In this document: positions 46,588-55,375 of the stretch, in pieces
Layout of the letters: each line of letters starts with the position of its first letter
How positions within the stretch are numbered: position 1 is the stretch's first letter
Source of the DNA: Streptomyces sp. 8K308
GTDB lineage: Bacteria; Actinomycetota; Actinomycetes; Streptomycetales; Streptomycetaceae
Direction: 5' to 3'
DNA length: 64,000 bases
NCBI RefSeq assembly: GCF_004348315.1
Contig: NZ_SMKC01000001.1
Location: 1-64,000 of the forward strand
The notes under the pieces: generated by a model
Databases searched by the model: none
What the model was told of the DNA's origin: nothing
Seen by the model: only the letters and a program-made list of their open reading frames with translations
Made by a program: the position numbers and the translations under genes

Positions 46588-46796
46588 GGCCGGTCCTCTC
46601 TCGGTCACGGACCGCACACGGCCCGTCAGCGGCCCGTTCTACTGCCGGGCCACGACCGCTCCGGCGTTTTGCCTCTTTAGTGGGCGATTCACCCCGAGAT
46701 GTGCGCGGTCGCAAATGCGGGCAGACTGGTGCCGAAGGCCTCTTCCGTGGCGAGCACAGAGCGGAATCGTTCGCCCAACCTCTCCGGGGAGAGCAC

Positions 46797-47645
46797 ATGA
46801 ACTCACCCGCACAGCCCCGAAAACGCCGTCGCCACCCGCACGACGACGCACCGGACACCAGCAGGGAGTTCGCGCGCATCGCGGAGCTGCCGCCGTGCGC
46901 CGAGCGTGACGAGTTGTGCGACGAGGTGGTGCGCGCCTGGATCCCCATGGCCGACCGGCTCGCGCGCACGTTCCGTGACCGTGGCGAGTCGCTCGAGGAC
47001 CTGGAGCAGGTCGCCGCGCTCGGCCTGGTCAAGGCCGTCCACCGCTACGACCCGAGCCGGGGCCGGCCCTTCGAGAGCTACGCGGTGCCCACCATCGTGG
47101 GCGAGGTGAAGCGGCACTTCCGCGACCACCTCTGGAGCCTGCACGTGCCGCGGCGCACCCAGGAGCTGCGCAACCAGGTCCGGGCCGCGACCCGGCAGCT
47201 CAGCTACCGGCTCGACGACCGGGGCCCGAGCGTGGCGCAGATCGCCGAGCACAGCGGCCTGACCGAGGAGGAGGTCAGGACCGGGATGCAGGCCCTGGAG
47301 AGCTACAGCACACTGTCGTTGAACGCGGAACTACCCGGGTCCGACGGCGACTACTCGCTGCTCGACACGCTGGGCGAGCCGGAGCCGGGGTTCGACCGGG
47401 TGGTGGACCGGGAGTCCGTGCGGGACCCGCTGCGCGCCCTGCCGGAGCGCGAGCGGCACATCCTCTACCTGCGGTACTTCCACGGCATGACCCAGAGCCA
47501 CATAGCCCACCGGCTCGGCATCTCGCAGATGCACGTCTCCCGGCTGCTCAGCCGCGCCTGCGAGCGGATCAGGGAGGAGGTCGAGGGGACCGACGGCGAG
47601 TCGGACCGCGACTCCGACCGGGAGGCCGGAGCAGGCTGCCACTGA
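46797..47645 (+). CDS. SigB/SigF-type sigma factor (first of a paralogous pair)
   Basis: A 282-residue group-3 sigma factor. Region 2 (DLEQVAALGLVKAVHRYDPSRG, SYAVPTIVGEVKRHFRDH), region 3 (VAQIAEHSGLTEEEVRTGMQAL) and region 4 (LPERERHILYLRYF, MTQSHIAHRLGISQMHVSRLLS) are complete. ATG 46797 has GGGGAG. It is homologous over its full length to 48203-49015, which points toward it. No anti-sigma or anti-anti-sigma gene is nearby. Likely controls general or osmotic stress, as for Streptomyces relatives. A weak GTTT-N12-GGGCGA lies at 46666-46687. Confidence 0.92.
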   Translation: MNSPAQPRKRRRHPHDDAPDTSREFARIAELPPCAERDELCDEVVRAWIPMADRLARTFRDRGESLEDLEQVAALGLVKAVHRYDPSRGRPFESYAVPTIVGEVKRHFRDHLWSLHVPRRTQELRNQVRAATRQLSYRLDDRGPSVAQIAEHSGLTEEEVRTGMQALESYSTLSLNAELPGSDGDYSLLDTLGEPEPGFDRVVDRESVRDPLRALPERERHILYLRYFHGMTQSHIAHRLGISQMHVSRLLSRACERIREEVEGTDGESDRDSDREAGAGCH

Positions 47646-47701
47646 GCGCTCCACTCAGCGTCCTTCGGGCCCGGCAGGCCATGCTGGCCGAGCTGGCCGG
47701 C

Positions 47702-47734
47702 CGAGCCCGGTCGCCTCATCGGCGACCGGGCTCG
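47702..47734. terminator. Strong bidirectional terminator hairpin
   Basis: Perfect 14-base arms CGAGCCCGGTCGCC (47702-47715) and GGCGACCGGGCTCG (47721-47734) around a five-base loop TCATC. It ends the rightward sigma gene (stop at 47645) and overlaps the last codons and stop of the leftward gene at 47716. No U-run follows, as is common in high-GC genomes. Confidence 0.85.
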
Positions 47735-48198
47735 ACGCGGCGGCGCAGCAGCCGCGGCAGCACCCACCACAGCGCGAGGCACAGCAGGAAGGCGCCGGAG
47801 CCGGCCACAATGCCGGCGGTCCGGCCCACCACCACGTCCACCACGAGCAGCAGGGAGCCGGTGAACGTCAGGGCGAGCATCACGAGACCCGCCGCGGCGA
47901 GCCGGGAGGACACCGTCACGATCAGCCGCTTGGCGCCGCGCTGGAACAGGCCGCGGTGCACCGCGGCGGGCGCGGTGAACAGCGCGGTCGCGGAGAGCGC
48001 GAACACCAGGGTCGTGACGTAGGTGCCGCGGGCGAAGTCGTCCAGCTCCTCGAAGCGCTGCGTGAACGCCAGGGTGAGCAGGAAGGCGAAGAGGATCTGC
48101 ACCCCCGTCTGCGTCACCCGGAGTTCCTGCAGCAGCTCCGTGAAGTTGCGGTCGGCCCGCTCCATCGGGGTCTCGTGCCTGGCCTGCGCGCGTGGCAT
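47716..48198 (-). CDS. DUF6328-like four-helix membrane protein
   Basis: A 160-residue membrane protein with four predicted helices, near residues 35-55, 67-88, 100-122 and 130-150. The opening ETPMERADRNFTELLQELRVTQTGVQILFAFLL is the DUF6328 signature; function unknown. ATG 48198 is chosen (AGGA upstream); ATG 48234 would overlap the sigma gene. It follows the sigma gene at 48203 by four bases, so they are co-transcribed, and the protein may serve in the same stress response. Its end lies inside a terminator hairpin. Confidence 0.82.
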   Translation of the reverse strand: MPRAQARHETPMERADRNFTELLQELRVTQTGVQILFAFLLTLAFTQRFEELDDFARGTYVTTLVFALSATALFTAPAAVHRGLFQRGAKRLIVTVSSRLAAAGLVMLALTFTGSLLLVVDVVVGRTAGIVAGSGAFLLCLALWWVLPRLLRRRVEPGRR

Positions 48199-48202
48199 GC
48201 GG

Positions 48203-49015
48203 TCATCCTGCACCGCGTCCCACCACCTGTTCACGCAGGCGCGAGCAGGTGCGGTCGAGCAGCCGGGAGACGTGCATCTGTGAGACGCCGACCCGTTCGG
48301 CTATCCCGCTCTGCGTCATACCACGGAAGAACCGCAGGTAGAGGATGTACCGCTCGCGCTCGGGCAGCTCGCGCAGCCGGCAGCGGACCGACTCCCGGTC
48401 GACGATCCGGTCGAAGCCGGACTCCTGCCGGCCCAGGGTGTCCACCAGCGCCGTGCCCTCTTCGGTGCCGGCGATCTCGGCGTCGAGCGAGAGCACCGCG
48501 AAGGACTCCATGGCCTCCATGCCGGTGCGGACCTCGTCCGGGGTCAGCCTGGTCGTCTCGGCGATCTCCTCGACGGTGGGCTCGTGGCCGCCGGGGCCGT
48601 GGCGCAGTTCCTCCCGCGCGACGCGCACCCGGTTGCGCAGCTCCTGGACGCGGCGCGGCACGTGCAGCCCCCACAGGTGGTCGCGGAAGTGGCGCTTCAC
48701 CTCGCCGACGATGGTGGGGACGGCGTAGCTCTCGAACGCGGTGCCACGCTCCGGGTCGTAGCGGTGGACGGCCTTGACCAGGCCGAGGTGGGCGACCTGC
48801 ACCAGGTCCTCGAGCGACTCGCCGCGGTCGCGGTAGCCGCGGGCGAGCCGGGTCGCCATCGGCATCCAGGCGCGGACGATCTCGTCGCGCAGTCGGTCGT
48901 GTCGTGGCCCCTGCGGCAGCACCGCGAGCCTGCGGAAGGCGGCGGCGGTGTCGGGGGCGTCGTGGTGGGGATGGGGTCGGCGCGCGGCGCCGGCGCGTGC
49001 GCGGGTGACGGGCAT
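48203..49015 (-). CDS. SigB/SigF-type sigma factor (second of a paralogous pair)
   Basis: A 270-residue group-3 sigma factor, closely related to 46797-47645: PHHDAPDTAAAFRRLAVLP, then ESLEDLVQVAHLGLVKAVHRYDP, SYAVPTIVGEVKRHFRDHLWGLHVPRR, and region 4 with MTQSGIAERVGVSQMHVSRLL. ATG 49015 has GGGGAG nine bases upstream. A SigB-like promoter GTTT-N15-GGGCAC is 112-137 bases upstream, so it may be transcribed by itself or its paralogue. A DUF6328-like gene follows in the operon. No anti-sigma partner is present. Confidence 0.92.
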   Translation of the reverse strand: MPVTRARAGAARRPHPHHDAPDTAAAFRRLAVLPQGPRHDRLRDEIVRAWMPMATRLARGYRDRGESLEDLVQVAHLGLVKAVHRYDPERGTAFESYAVPTIVGEVKRHFRDHLWGLHVPRRVQELRNRVRVAREELRHGPGGHEPTVEEIAETTRLTPDEVRTGMEAMESFAVLSLDAEIAGTEEGTALVDTLGRQESGFDRIVDRESVRCRLRELPERERYILYLRFFRGMTQSGIAERVGVSQMHVSRLLDRTCSRLREQVVGRGAG

Positions 49016-49127
49016 TGGTCGCAGCTCCCCTCGTCTTCGTCGATGTGTCGACGCGGGTCCCTGGCCTGACCGCCGGGATGCCATGGTCCCCGCTTGTGTG
49101 CCTGCGGTCAGCGGCACAACGGTTCGC

Positions 49128-49152
49128 GTGCCCGAGTGCTCGGGCAGCAAAC
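49128..49152 (-). promoter_or_regulatory. SigB-type promoter candidate for the second sigma gene
   Basis: On the minus strand GTTT (49152-49149) is followed after 15 bases by GGGCAC (49133-49128), resembling the GTTT-N14-16-GGGTAT/GGGCAC pattern of SigB/SigF-class promoters. The spacer holds a perfect inverted repeat GCCCGAG-TG-CTCGGGC (49130-49145) that could bind a regulator. Confidence 0.45.
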
Positions 49153-49233
49153 GAAGGGATCGCAGATCTCCTCGAATCGTGCAAAACGGCGCGATCCTGT
49201 GGGGTTTGCCCACCCCGTCGGCCAACTCGGGTC

Positions 49234-50049
49234 TCAACTCGGGTCGGTGGACCGCCGATCGGTCGGCACGACCACCACGTCGCGGCCGGCGGCCCGGAAC
49301 TCCTCGACGACCGATGACGGGGCGCCGTCGTCGGTGACCAGGGTCCAGTCGGTCTCCAGCCGGGCCCAGGCGCGGAACGGCCGGTGGTTGAGCTTGGCCG
49401 CGTGCACCAGCACGTAGACCCGGCGGGAGCGGCGGGCCATCAGCTCCTTGAGCCTGGTCTGCTCGAGCTCGGCCTCGCACAGACCGCCATCGCTCGTGAC
49501 GCCGTCGGCGCCGAGGAACGCCACGTCGAAGCTCATCCGCTCGAGCGCGGCCTCGGCCAGCGGCCCGACGAAGGCGTCGCTGAGGGCGCGCAGCCGGCCG
49601 CCGAGGCACAGGGTGGTGATGTCGTCGCGATGCTGGACGTGGTGGAGCACCGGCAGGCTCGCGGTGGTGACGGTCAGCGCGGCGCCGGCGGGCAGGGCAC
49701 GGGCCAGCAGGGCGACCGTGGTGCCGGCGTCGAGCAGCAGCGACTGCCCGACCTCGATCCGGTCGGCGGCCCAGCGGGCGATGGCACGCTTGGACTCGAA
49801 CGCCTCGCTGTCGCGCTGGTCGAGCGACGCCTCGCCGCGGTGCGGCACGGCGATCGCGCCGCCGTAGGTGCGGGCGAGTCGGCCGCTCGCGCTGAGCTGG
49901 GTCAGGTCGCGGCGGATGGTGGAGGCCGTGACGCCGAAGCGGGCGGCCAGCTCCTCGACGCTCGCGAGTCCGGCGTCCGTCGCCAGGCTGATGATCTGCT
50001 CCCGCCGCTCGCGGGACCTGAGCGTGCCGCGGCTGCCTGGGGTTGCCAT
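49234..50049 (-). CDS. DeoR-family transcriptional repressor
   Basis: A 271-residue DeoR regulator: N-terminal HTH (REQIISLATDAGLASVEELAARFGVTASTIRRDLTQL, ARTYGGAI) and a sugar-phosphate-binding DeoRC domain (LLDAGTTVALLARAL, TLCLGGRLRALSDAFVGPLAE, FLGADGVTSDGGL). Typical effectors are phosphorylated sugars. ATG 50049 is the family-consistent start. It diverges from the anion transporter gene with a 215-base gap and is a candidate regulator of it; no clear operator repeat was seen. Confidence 0.9.
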   Translation of the reverse strand: MATPGSRGTLRSRERREQIISLATDAGLASVEELAARFGVTASTIRRDLTQLSASGRLARTYGGAIAVPHRGEASLDQRDSEAFESKRAIARWAADRIEVGQSLLLDAGTTVALLARALPAGAALTVTTASLPVLHHVQHRDDITTLCLGGRLRALSDAFVGPLAEAALERMSFDVAFLGADGVTSDGGLCEAELEQTRLKELMARRSRRVYVLVHAAKLNHRPFRAWARLETDWTLVTDDGAPSSVVEEFRAAGRDVVVVPTDRRSTDPS

Positions 50050-50264
50050 CCGACCGACCGTCCTCGCTCTCTCTCGGCCTGTGAGACCGTGCTGGGCGCG
50101 TGGCCCGAACTCTAACCAGCGGTGCGCGAAACACGCCAGCTCCGCTGCGCGCTCGGCGCAGGCACGGCTTTCTCCCGCTTCACCCCTGTACGCCGGCGCG
50201 GATCCCGGGCAGGTTTGCCTGGTGTCCCGCGACGGCGCGGGGCACCGACCTGGGAGGTGGTGCC

Positions 50265-51872
50265 ATGACAACCAGCGGAAGCGGTCCGGGAGCCAGGACG
50301 GACGTGCAACAGGCACTGCTGGGGCACGCGACCTATCGCAGCCTCGGCGAACAGCGGCTCTCGCCGGCCGAGGAGCGGTTCGAGCGGGCCAGAAGGACCA
50401 CGGGGCTCTGGCTGGCCCCGCTGGTGGCGATCGTGTTCCTGTCACTGCCGCTCGACATGGCGCCGAGCCAACAGACCCTCGCCGGAATCCTGCTCGGCGT
50501 GGTGGTGCTGTGGGTGACCGAGCCGGTGCCGATCCCCGTGGGCGGGCTGATCGGCGTGGGCTGCGTCGTGCTGTTCGGGGTGGTGCCGTCCGACGAGGCG
50601 CTCGCGCCGTTCGGTTCGTCGACCGTCTTCACGTTCATCGGCGCCTTCATCCTGGCGCAGGCCATGCTCAAGCACGGCCTCGCGCGGCGGTTCGCGTTCC
50701 GGATCCTGGCGCTGCCCGGCGTCGGCAGGTCCACGGTGGGCGTGGTCGTGGCCTTCGGCGGGATCACCTGCGTGCTGTCGGCCTTCGTCTCCAACACGGC
50801 GACGGTGGCGATGCTGCTGCCCACCGCGCTCGGCATCCTGACGGTGATCGCGAAGCTGCTGCAGGACCGTGGCCTGGTGGCGCCGGACTTCGACCCGACC
50901 CGGCTGCGGGTGGGCGCGGCGCTGGTGTTGATGCTGGCGTACGGCGCGAGCGTGGGCGGGCTGCTGACGCCGGTGGGCTCGCCGCCGAACCTGATCGGCC
51001 GCGGGCTCATCGAGGAGGCCACCGGGGAGCGGATCTCGTTCGCCCAGTGGATGGCGACGGCGCTGCCGCTCTGCGCGCTGATGTTCGTGGCGCTCGCGGT
51101 GGTGCTGCTGCTCCTCAACCGCCCGGAGATCCGCCGGATCGAGGGGGTCGAGGAGTATGTGGCGGAGCAGCGGCGGGCGTTGGGGCCGCTGTCCCGAGCC
51201 GAGTGGAACACCCTGATCGCCTTCGGGATCACGGTGACGCTGTGGGTGACGCCGGGCGTGGTGGCGCTGGTCGCCGGCACGGACTCCTCGGTGTACGACA
51301 CGGTCAGCGGCCGGCTGAACGAGGGGATCGTGGCGGTGCTTGGGGCCTCGCTGCTCTTCCTGCTGCCGACGAACTTCGCGCGCCGGGAGGCGACGCTGAA
51401 CTGGAGCGACGCGGCGCGGATCGACTGGGGCACCGTCCTGCTGTTCGGCACCGGCATAATCTTCGGCTCACTGCTGGAGTCAACGGGGCTCGCCCTGACC
51501 ATCGGCACGGAGGCCAACGACGCGCTGGGGATGACCAGTTCCTTCTGGATCACCGCCTTCGCGGTGGCCCTGGCGATCCTGGTGTCCGAGACCACGAGCA
51601 ACACGGCGTCGGCCGCGGTGGTGGTGCCGATCGTGCTGCCGATCGCGATGGCGGCGGACGTCGACCCGTTCGTGCCGGCGCTGGCGGCGACGTTCGCGGC
51701 GTCGTTCGGCTTCATGCTGCCGGTCTCCACGCCGCAGAACGCGATCGCCTACGGCTCGGGCGTGGTGCCGATCACCACCATGATCCGCTCCGGCTTCACC
51801 TTCGACGTGCTGGGCGCGTTGGTGATCGTCCTGGGGCTGCCGCTGATGGTGGAGGTGGTCGGCATCGGCTAG
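50265..51872 (+). CDS. DASS/SLC13-type anion transporter
   Basis: A 535-residue divalent-anion:Na symporter family protein with about 11-12 helices. The two SNT substrate/sodium motifs are visible (VSNTATVAMLLP and TSNTASAAVVVPI), as are GSPPNLIG and VSTPQNAIAYGSG. Members carry succinate, malate, citrate or sulfate. ATG 50265 has an excellent GGGAGGTGG. The amino-terminal 50 residues are cytoplasmic and charged. It may be regulated by the divergent DeoR gene. Its last four bases overlap the next gene on the opposite strand. Confidence 0.92.
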   Translation: MTTSGSGPGARTDVQQALLGHATYRSLGEQRLSPAEERFERARRTTGLWLAPLVAIVFLSLPLDMAPSQQTLAGILLGVVVLWVTEPVPIPVGGLIGVGCVVLFGVVPSDEALAPFGSSTVFTFIGAFILAQAMLKHGLARRFAFRILALPGVGRSTVGVVVAFGGITCVLSAFVSNTATVAMLLPTALGILTVIAKLLQDRGLVAPDFDPTRLRVGAALVLMLAYGASVGGLLTPVGSPPNLIGRGLIEEATGERISFAQWMATALPLCALMFVALAVVLLLLNRPEIRRIEGVEEYVAEQRRALGPLSRAEWNTLIAFGITVTLWVTPGVVALVAGTDSSVYDTVSGRLNEGIVAVLGASLLFLLPTNFARREATLNWSDAARIDWGTVLLFGTGIIFGSLLESTGLALTIGTEANDALGMTSSFWITAFAVALAILVSETTSNTASAAVVVPIVLPIAMAADVDPFVPALAATFAASFGFMLPVSTPQNAIAYGSGVVPITTMIRSGFTFDVLGALVIVLGLPLMVEVVGIG

Positions 51873-52981
51873 GGCACCGGCTCTGCCTGGCCGCCGCAGG
51901 ACTCCCTGACGTTCAGGGTGGGCCACAACTGGACCCGGTGCACCGGGCGTTCGCCGGTGTCGGCGACGCGGGCCAGGGCCAGTTCGGCGGCCAGCGCGCC
52001 GAGCCGGTGCTTCTGCGGGCGCACGGCGGTCAGCGGCGGGTCGGAGGCGGCCGCGACCTCGTCGTCGTAGGAGACGACGGCCAGCTCCTCGGGCACCCGA
52101 AGGCCCGAGTCGCGGGCGCGCTCCAGCATGCCGATGGCCTCCCGGTCGGAGTGGACGAGCAGCGCCCGCACCCCGCGCTCCCGGCAGCGGGCGAGCACCT
52201 CGTCGTAGGCGTCGATCCAGCCGGGGGTGCCGTAGGTGGGCACGTCGATGTCCAGGTGGAGGTGGGGCGGCAGGTCGAGCGAGGCGGTGGTCTCACGCCA
52301 ACCGGCCCGCAGCGCCCGGCTGGTGGGGCTGGAGCGCGAGGTGATCAGGGCGATCGTCCGGTGCCCGAGGGTGACCAGGTGCCGGACGGCGAGACCGGCG
52401 CCGAGCGCGTGCGCGGTGGTGGCCGCGTCGAGCGCCAGGGTGGGCAGCGCGGGCGGCGGCAGCCGCTCCACGAGCACCACCGGTATGGGCAGGCCGCCGA
52501 GCCAGCGCAGCAGTTCGAGGCCGGCGGCGCCGGCGATGGTGGGCGCGACGAGCAGCGTCTGGATGCCGCGGTCGAGCAACGCGGCGACCTGGCGGCGGTC
52601 GTCGGCCGGGTCGTAGCTCGAGGCGCGCATCACAAGACGGCCGCCCTCGGCCGAGACGGCGGCCTGGGCGCCCTGGATCACCTCGGGCCAGTAGTACTCG
52701 GCCGAGGGCACGACCATGCCGACGAAGACGGCCGGCGGCCCGCCCCGGTTCCGCTCGCCGAGGCCGCGGTAGGGCAGCGTGATGCCGCCGTGCACCCGGC
52801 GGACCAGGCCGCGGTCGGCGAGCGCGGTGACGTCGCGGCGCACGGTCACGGCCGAGACGCCGAGCCGCCGCACCAGTTCGGAGAGGCGCACGGTGCCCGC
52901 GCGCCGGACGGCGGACAGGATGTGCTCCTGCCGCTCCCAGGCGAGGCCGCCGGGCCCCGGTGCGCCGTCCCCCGCCTCCAT
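51869..52981 (-). CDS. Hybrid regulator: DeoR-type HTH with LacI-type sensor domain
   Basis: A 370-residue regulator. Residues 12-75 are a DeoR winged helix (RQEHILSAVRRAGTVRLSELVRRLGVSAVTVRRDV, then RRVHGGITLP); residues 85-370 are a periplasmic-binding-like sugar sensor of the LacI/GalR class (VFVGMVVPSAEYYWPEVIQG, LALDAATTAHALG, VVSYDDEVAA). The LacI hinge helix is absent. ATG 52981 follows AAGGGGGCGGTG; GTG 52984 is adjacent. It diverges from a sugar ABC operon; perfect 10-base tandem repeats lie between them, probably its operator. Confidence 0.9.
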   Translation of the reverse strand: MEAGDGAPGPGGLAWERQEHILSAVRRAGTVRLSELVRRLGVSAVTVRRDVTALADRGLVRRVHGGITLPYRGLGERNRGGPPAVFVGMVVPSAEYYWPEVIQGAQAAVSAEGGRLVMRASSYDPADDRRQVAALLDRGIQTLLVAPTIAGAAGLELLRWLGGLPIPVVLVERLPPPALPTLALDAATTAHALGAGLAVRHLVTLGHRTIALITSRSSPTSRALRAGWRETTASLDLPPHLHLDIDVPTYGTPGWIDAYDEVLARCRERGVRALLVHSDREAIGMLERARDSGLRVPEELAVVSYDDEVAAASDPPLTAVRPQKHRLGALAAELALARVADTGERPVHRVQLWPTLNVRESCGGQAEPVP

Positions 52982-52996
52982 CACCGCCCCCTTCGT

Positions 52997-53031
52997 TTCT
53001 GATCGATTCTGATCGATTTGGTTCTGGATGA
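52997..53031. promoter_or_regulatory. Tandem 10-base repeats, likely operator of the hybrid regulator
   Basis: TTCTGATCGA occurs twice head-to-tail at 52997-53006 and 53007-53016, with a third partial copy (7 of 10) TTCTGGATGA at 53022-53031. The period of about one helical turn is what direct-repeat-binding DeoR regulators use. It lies 16 bases from the regulator start and 105 bases before the ABC operon. Confidence 0.65.
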
Positions 53032-53135
53032 TTGACCTCGAACTATGGCACAGGTTGAAGTGTCCGGCACCACTCCCAAGGGGCGGGGTGAACGTCCGGC
53101 GGGGCCGTCGGGCGGGATGGAGAAGGGACGAAGTA

Positions 53136-54446
53136 ATGGCGCTTCACACCGGCTGGTCGCGGCGCGCGCTGCTGCGCGCCGCGGCGCTCGCCGCGGGCGG
53201 TACCGCCCTGGCGGGCTGTTCGTCGCGGACGACGGCCTCGGGGGCCACCCGGGTCACCATCTGGTCCTGGCTGACCGGCATGGACCAGTACGTGGCCGCC
53301 TTCAACGCCGCCCAGCGGGACGTGCACGTCGAGCTCAACGTGATCGCCGGCGGCCTGTCCGGCGGCTACGCGCAGCAGACCAACGCCATCCGCGCGCACA
53401 ACGCGCCCGACATCCTGCACGTCGAGTACCAGGGCCTGATCCAGGTCCTGGCCACGGGCGGGCTGCGCGAGATCACCGACGACGTCGCCGACCTGGGCGA
53501 CGGCTACTCCCCCGCCGCCTGGCGCGCGGTGCGACCCGACGGCCGGACCTGGGCCGTGCCGATGGACCTCGCCCCGATGGCCTTCTACTACCGCAAGGAC
53601 CTCTTCGACGAGCACGGCATCGCGGTGCCGCGCACCTGGGACGAGTTCGCCGTGGCCGCCGAGGCGGTCAGGGAGGCCGACCCGGCCGCCAGGATCACCA
53701 CCTTCCCGCTCAACGACGGCTCCTTCTTCGCCGGCATGTGCTGGGGTGCCGGCGACCCGTGGTGGCGGATCGAGGGCGACACCTGGCTGGTCGACGTCGC
53801 CAGCGAGGGCACCCTGCGCACCGCCGCCTACTGGCAGGACCTGATAGCCGCCGACCTCGTCGGCTCCGGCGGCACCGGAACCCAGGACTGGATCGCCGGC
53901 ATGCACGAGGGGCGCCTCTGGGGGCTGCTCGGCGCGGCCTGGAGCGTCGGCACGCTCAAGAGATCCATACCCGACGACACCGGCCGCTGGGCCGTCGCGA
54001 CCATGCCGACCTGGGGCGGCGAGCCGGCCAACGGGATGCAGGGCGGCAGCGCGTTCGGCGTGTCGGCGGAGAGCCCGGTCCCCGAGGCGGCCCTCACCTT
54101 CCTGCGCTGGCTGTGCACCGCCGAGGACTACCCGCGCATCGGCGCCGCCTTCACCTCGCCGTTCCCCGCCTACCAGCCCATCAGGAACGTCGCCCGCGAG
54201 GTCGTCTCCAACGACTTCTTCATCGGCGACAACGTCTACGACGTGCTCGACGAGGCCTCGGCCCGGGTCCCCGACTGGACCTGGGGGCCCAACGCCCTCG
54301 GCCTGTTCTCCACCGTCGCCGACTCCCTCGGCCGGGTGAGCACCGGCGGCAGCACCATCCCCGACGCGGTCCGCCACGTGCAGACCGCCGCCGTCTCCGA
54401 CATGCGCGGCCGGGGTCTCTCGGTCCGTGAGGGGAGCCCCGCATGA
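53136..54446 (+). CDS. Sugar ABC transporter substrate-binding lipoprotein
   Basis: A 436-residue family-1 solute-binding lipoprotein. Signal peptide with SRRALLRAAALAAGG and lipobox LAGC; twin arginines suggest Tat export. Binding-protein features: TIWSWLTGMDQYVAAFN, DILHVEYQGLIQVLATGGL, AVPMDLAPMAFYYRKDLFDEHGI. ATG 53136 with AGAAGGGA upstream. First gene of a five-gene operon (transporter, dehydrogenase, DUF2264 protein), divergent from the hybrid regulator. The ligand is unknown; DUF2264 suggests an acidic oligosaccharide, as inference. Confidence 0.92.
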   Translation: MALHTGWSRRALLRAAALAAGGTALAGCSSRTTASGATRVTIWSWLTGMDQYVAAFNAAQRDVHVELNVIAGGLSGGYAQQTNAIRAHNAPDILHVEYQGLIQVLATGGLREITDDVADLGDGYSPAAWRAVRPDGRTWAVPMDLAPMAFYYRKDLFDEHGIAVPRTWDEFAVAAEAVREADPAARITTFPLNDGSFFAGMCWGAGDPWWRIEGDTWLVDVASEGTLRTAAYWQDLIAADLVGSGGTGTQDWIAGMHEGRLWGLLGAAWSVGTLKRSIPDDTGRWAVATMPTWGGEPANGMQGGSAFGVSAESPVPEAALTFLRWLCTAEDYPRIGAAFTSPFPAYQPIRNVAREVVSNDFFIGDNVYDVLDEASARVPDWTWGPNALGLFSTVADSLGRVSTGGSTIPDAVRHVQTAAVSDMRGRGLSVREGSPA

Positions 54447-55375
54447 CCGTCGTCACACCCACCCGCTCCCCGAAGACCGCCGACGGCTCTCCCATGCCCG
54501 GCGCGCCCCGCCACCGACGCACCTCGCCGGCCACCCTGCTGCTCGTCGCGCCCTTCGCGCTGCTGCTCACCGGCACCGTGCTGGTGCCCGTCGGCTACGC
54601 GCTCTACCTCAGCCTGTTCACCGAGCGCCTCTCCGGGCTCGGCTTCGAGGGGCCGCACGACGTCTTCGTCTGGCTGGAGAACTACGGCGACGTGCTCACC
54701 GACGCCGCGTTCCACGACAGCGTGGGCAACGTCGCGCTCTACGCCCTCATCCACGTCCCGCTGATGCTCGGCGGCGCGCTGCTGCTCGCCCTGCTGCTCG
54801 ACGCCGCCACCGTCCGGCTCCGCCAGGTCTGGTCGCTCGCCGTCTTCCTGCCCTACGCCGTGCCCGGCGTGATCGCCGGCCTGGTCTGGGCCTACCTCTA
54901 CAGCCCCAACATCGGCCCGCTCAACGACGTGTTGCCCTGGGACCCGCTGGGCAGCGACGGCGTGCTGCCCTCCATCGTCAACATGGCCACCTGGCAGTGG
55001 ATGGGCTACAACATGATCATCTTCTACACCGCGCTGCGCACCGTGCCCCGCGAGGTCCTGGAGGCCGCCCGGGTGGACGGCGCGGGCGGCCTCCGTACCG
55101 CGCTCGGCATCAAGGTCCCGATGATCAGGCCCACCATGTTCGTCGCCCTGGTCTTCACCGTCGTCGGCTCCCTCCAGCTCTTCACCGAGCCCCTGGTGCT
55201 GCGCAACTTCACGCCCTCGGTCACCAGCACCTGGACCCCCAGCCTCTACGTCTACGAGGCCGCCTTCATCAGCAACGACTACGGCCGGGCCGCCGCCGCC
55301 TCGCTGCTGCTCGCGGTCGCCTCGGCCCTGCTCTCGGCGCTCGTGATGCGCCTGTCCGCCCGGAGGACCCGATGA
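54443..55375 (+). CDS. Sugar ABC transporter permease (MalF/UgpA type)
   Basis: A 310-residue CUT1 permease with six helices; the EAA loop is VPREVLEAARVDGAGGLRTALGIKVP near residues 200-225. The ATG overlaps the stop of the binding-protein gene (ATGA). It forms the channel with the next gene. No ATPase is encoded here, so a shared MsiK-type ATPase is expected. Confidence 0.94.
   Translation: MTVVTPTRSPKTADGSPMPGAPRHRRTSPATLLLVAPFALLLTGTVLVPVGYALYLSLFTERLSGLGFEGPHDVFVWLENYGDVLTDAAFHDSVGNVALYALIHVPLMLGGALLLALLLDAATVRLRQVWSLAVFLPYAVPGVIAGLVWAYLYSPNIGPLNDVLPWDPLGSDGVLPSIVNMATWQWMGYNMIIFYTALRTVPREVLEAARVDGAGGLRTALGIKVPMIRPTMFVALVFTVVGSLQLFTEPLVLRNFTPSVTSTWTPSLYVYEAAFISNDYGRAAAASLLLAVASALLSALVMRLSARRTR

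Noticed and set aside
46666-46687. SigB-type promoter before the first sigma gene
   Set aside because: GTTT and GGGCGA are only 12 bases apart, and the -10 match is poor; too weak to list as a feature.
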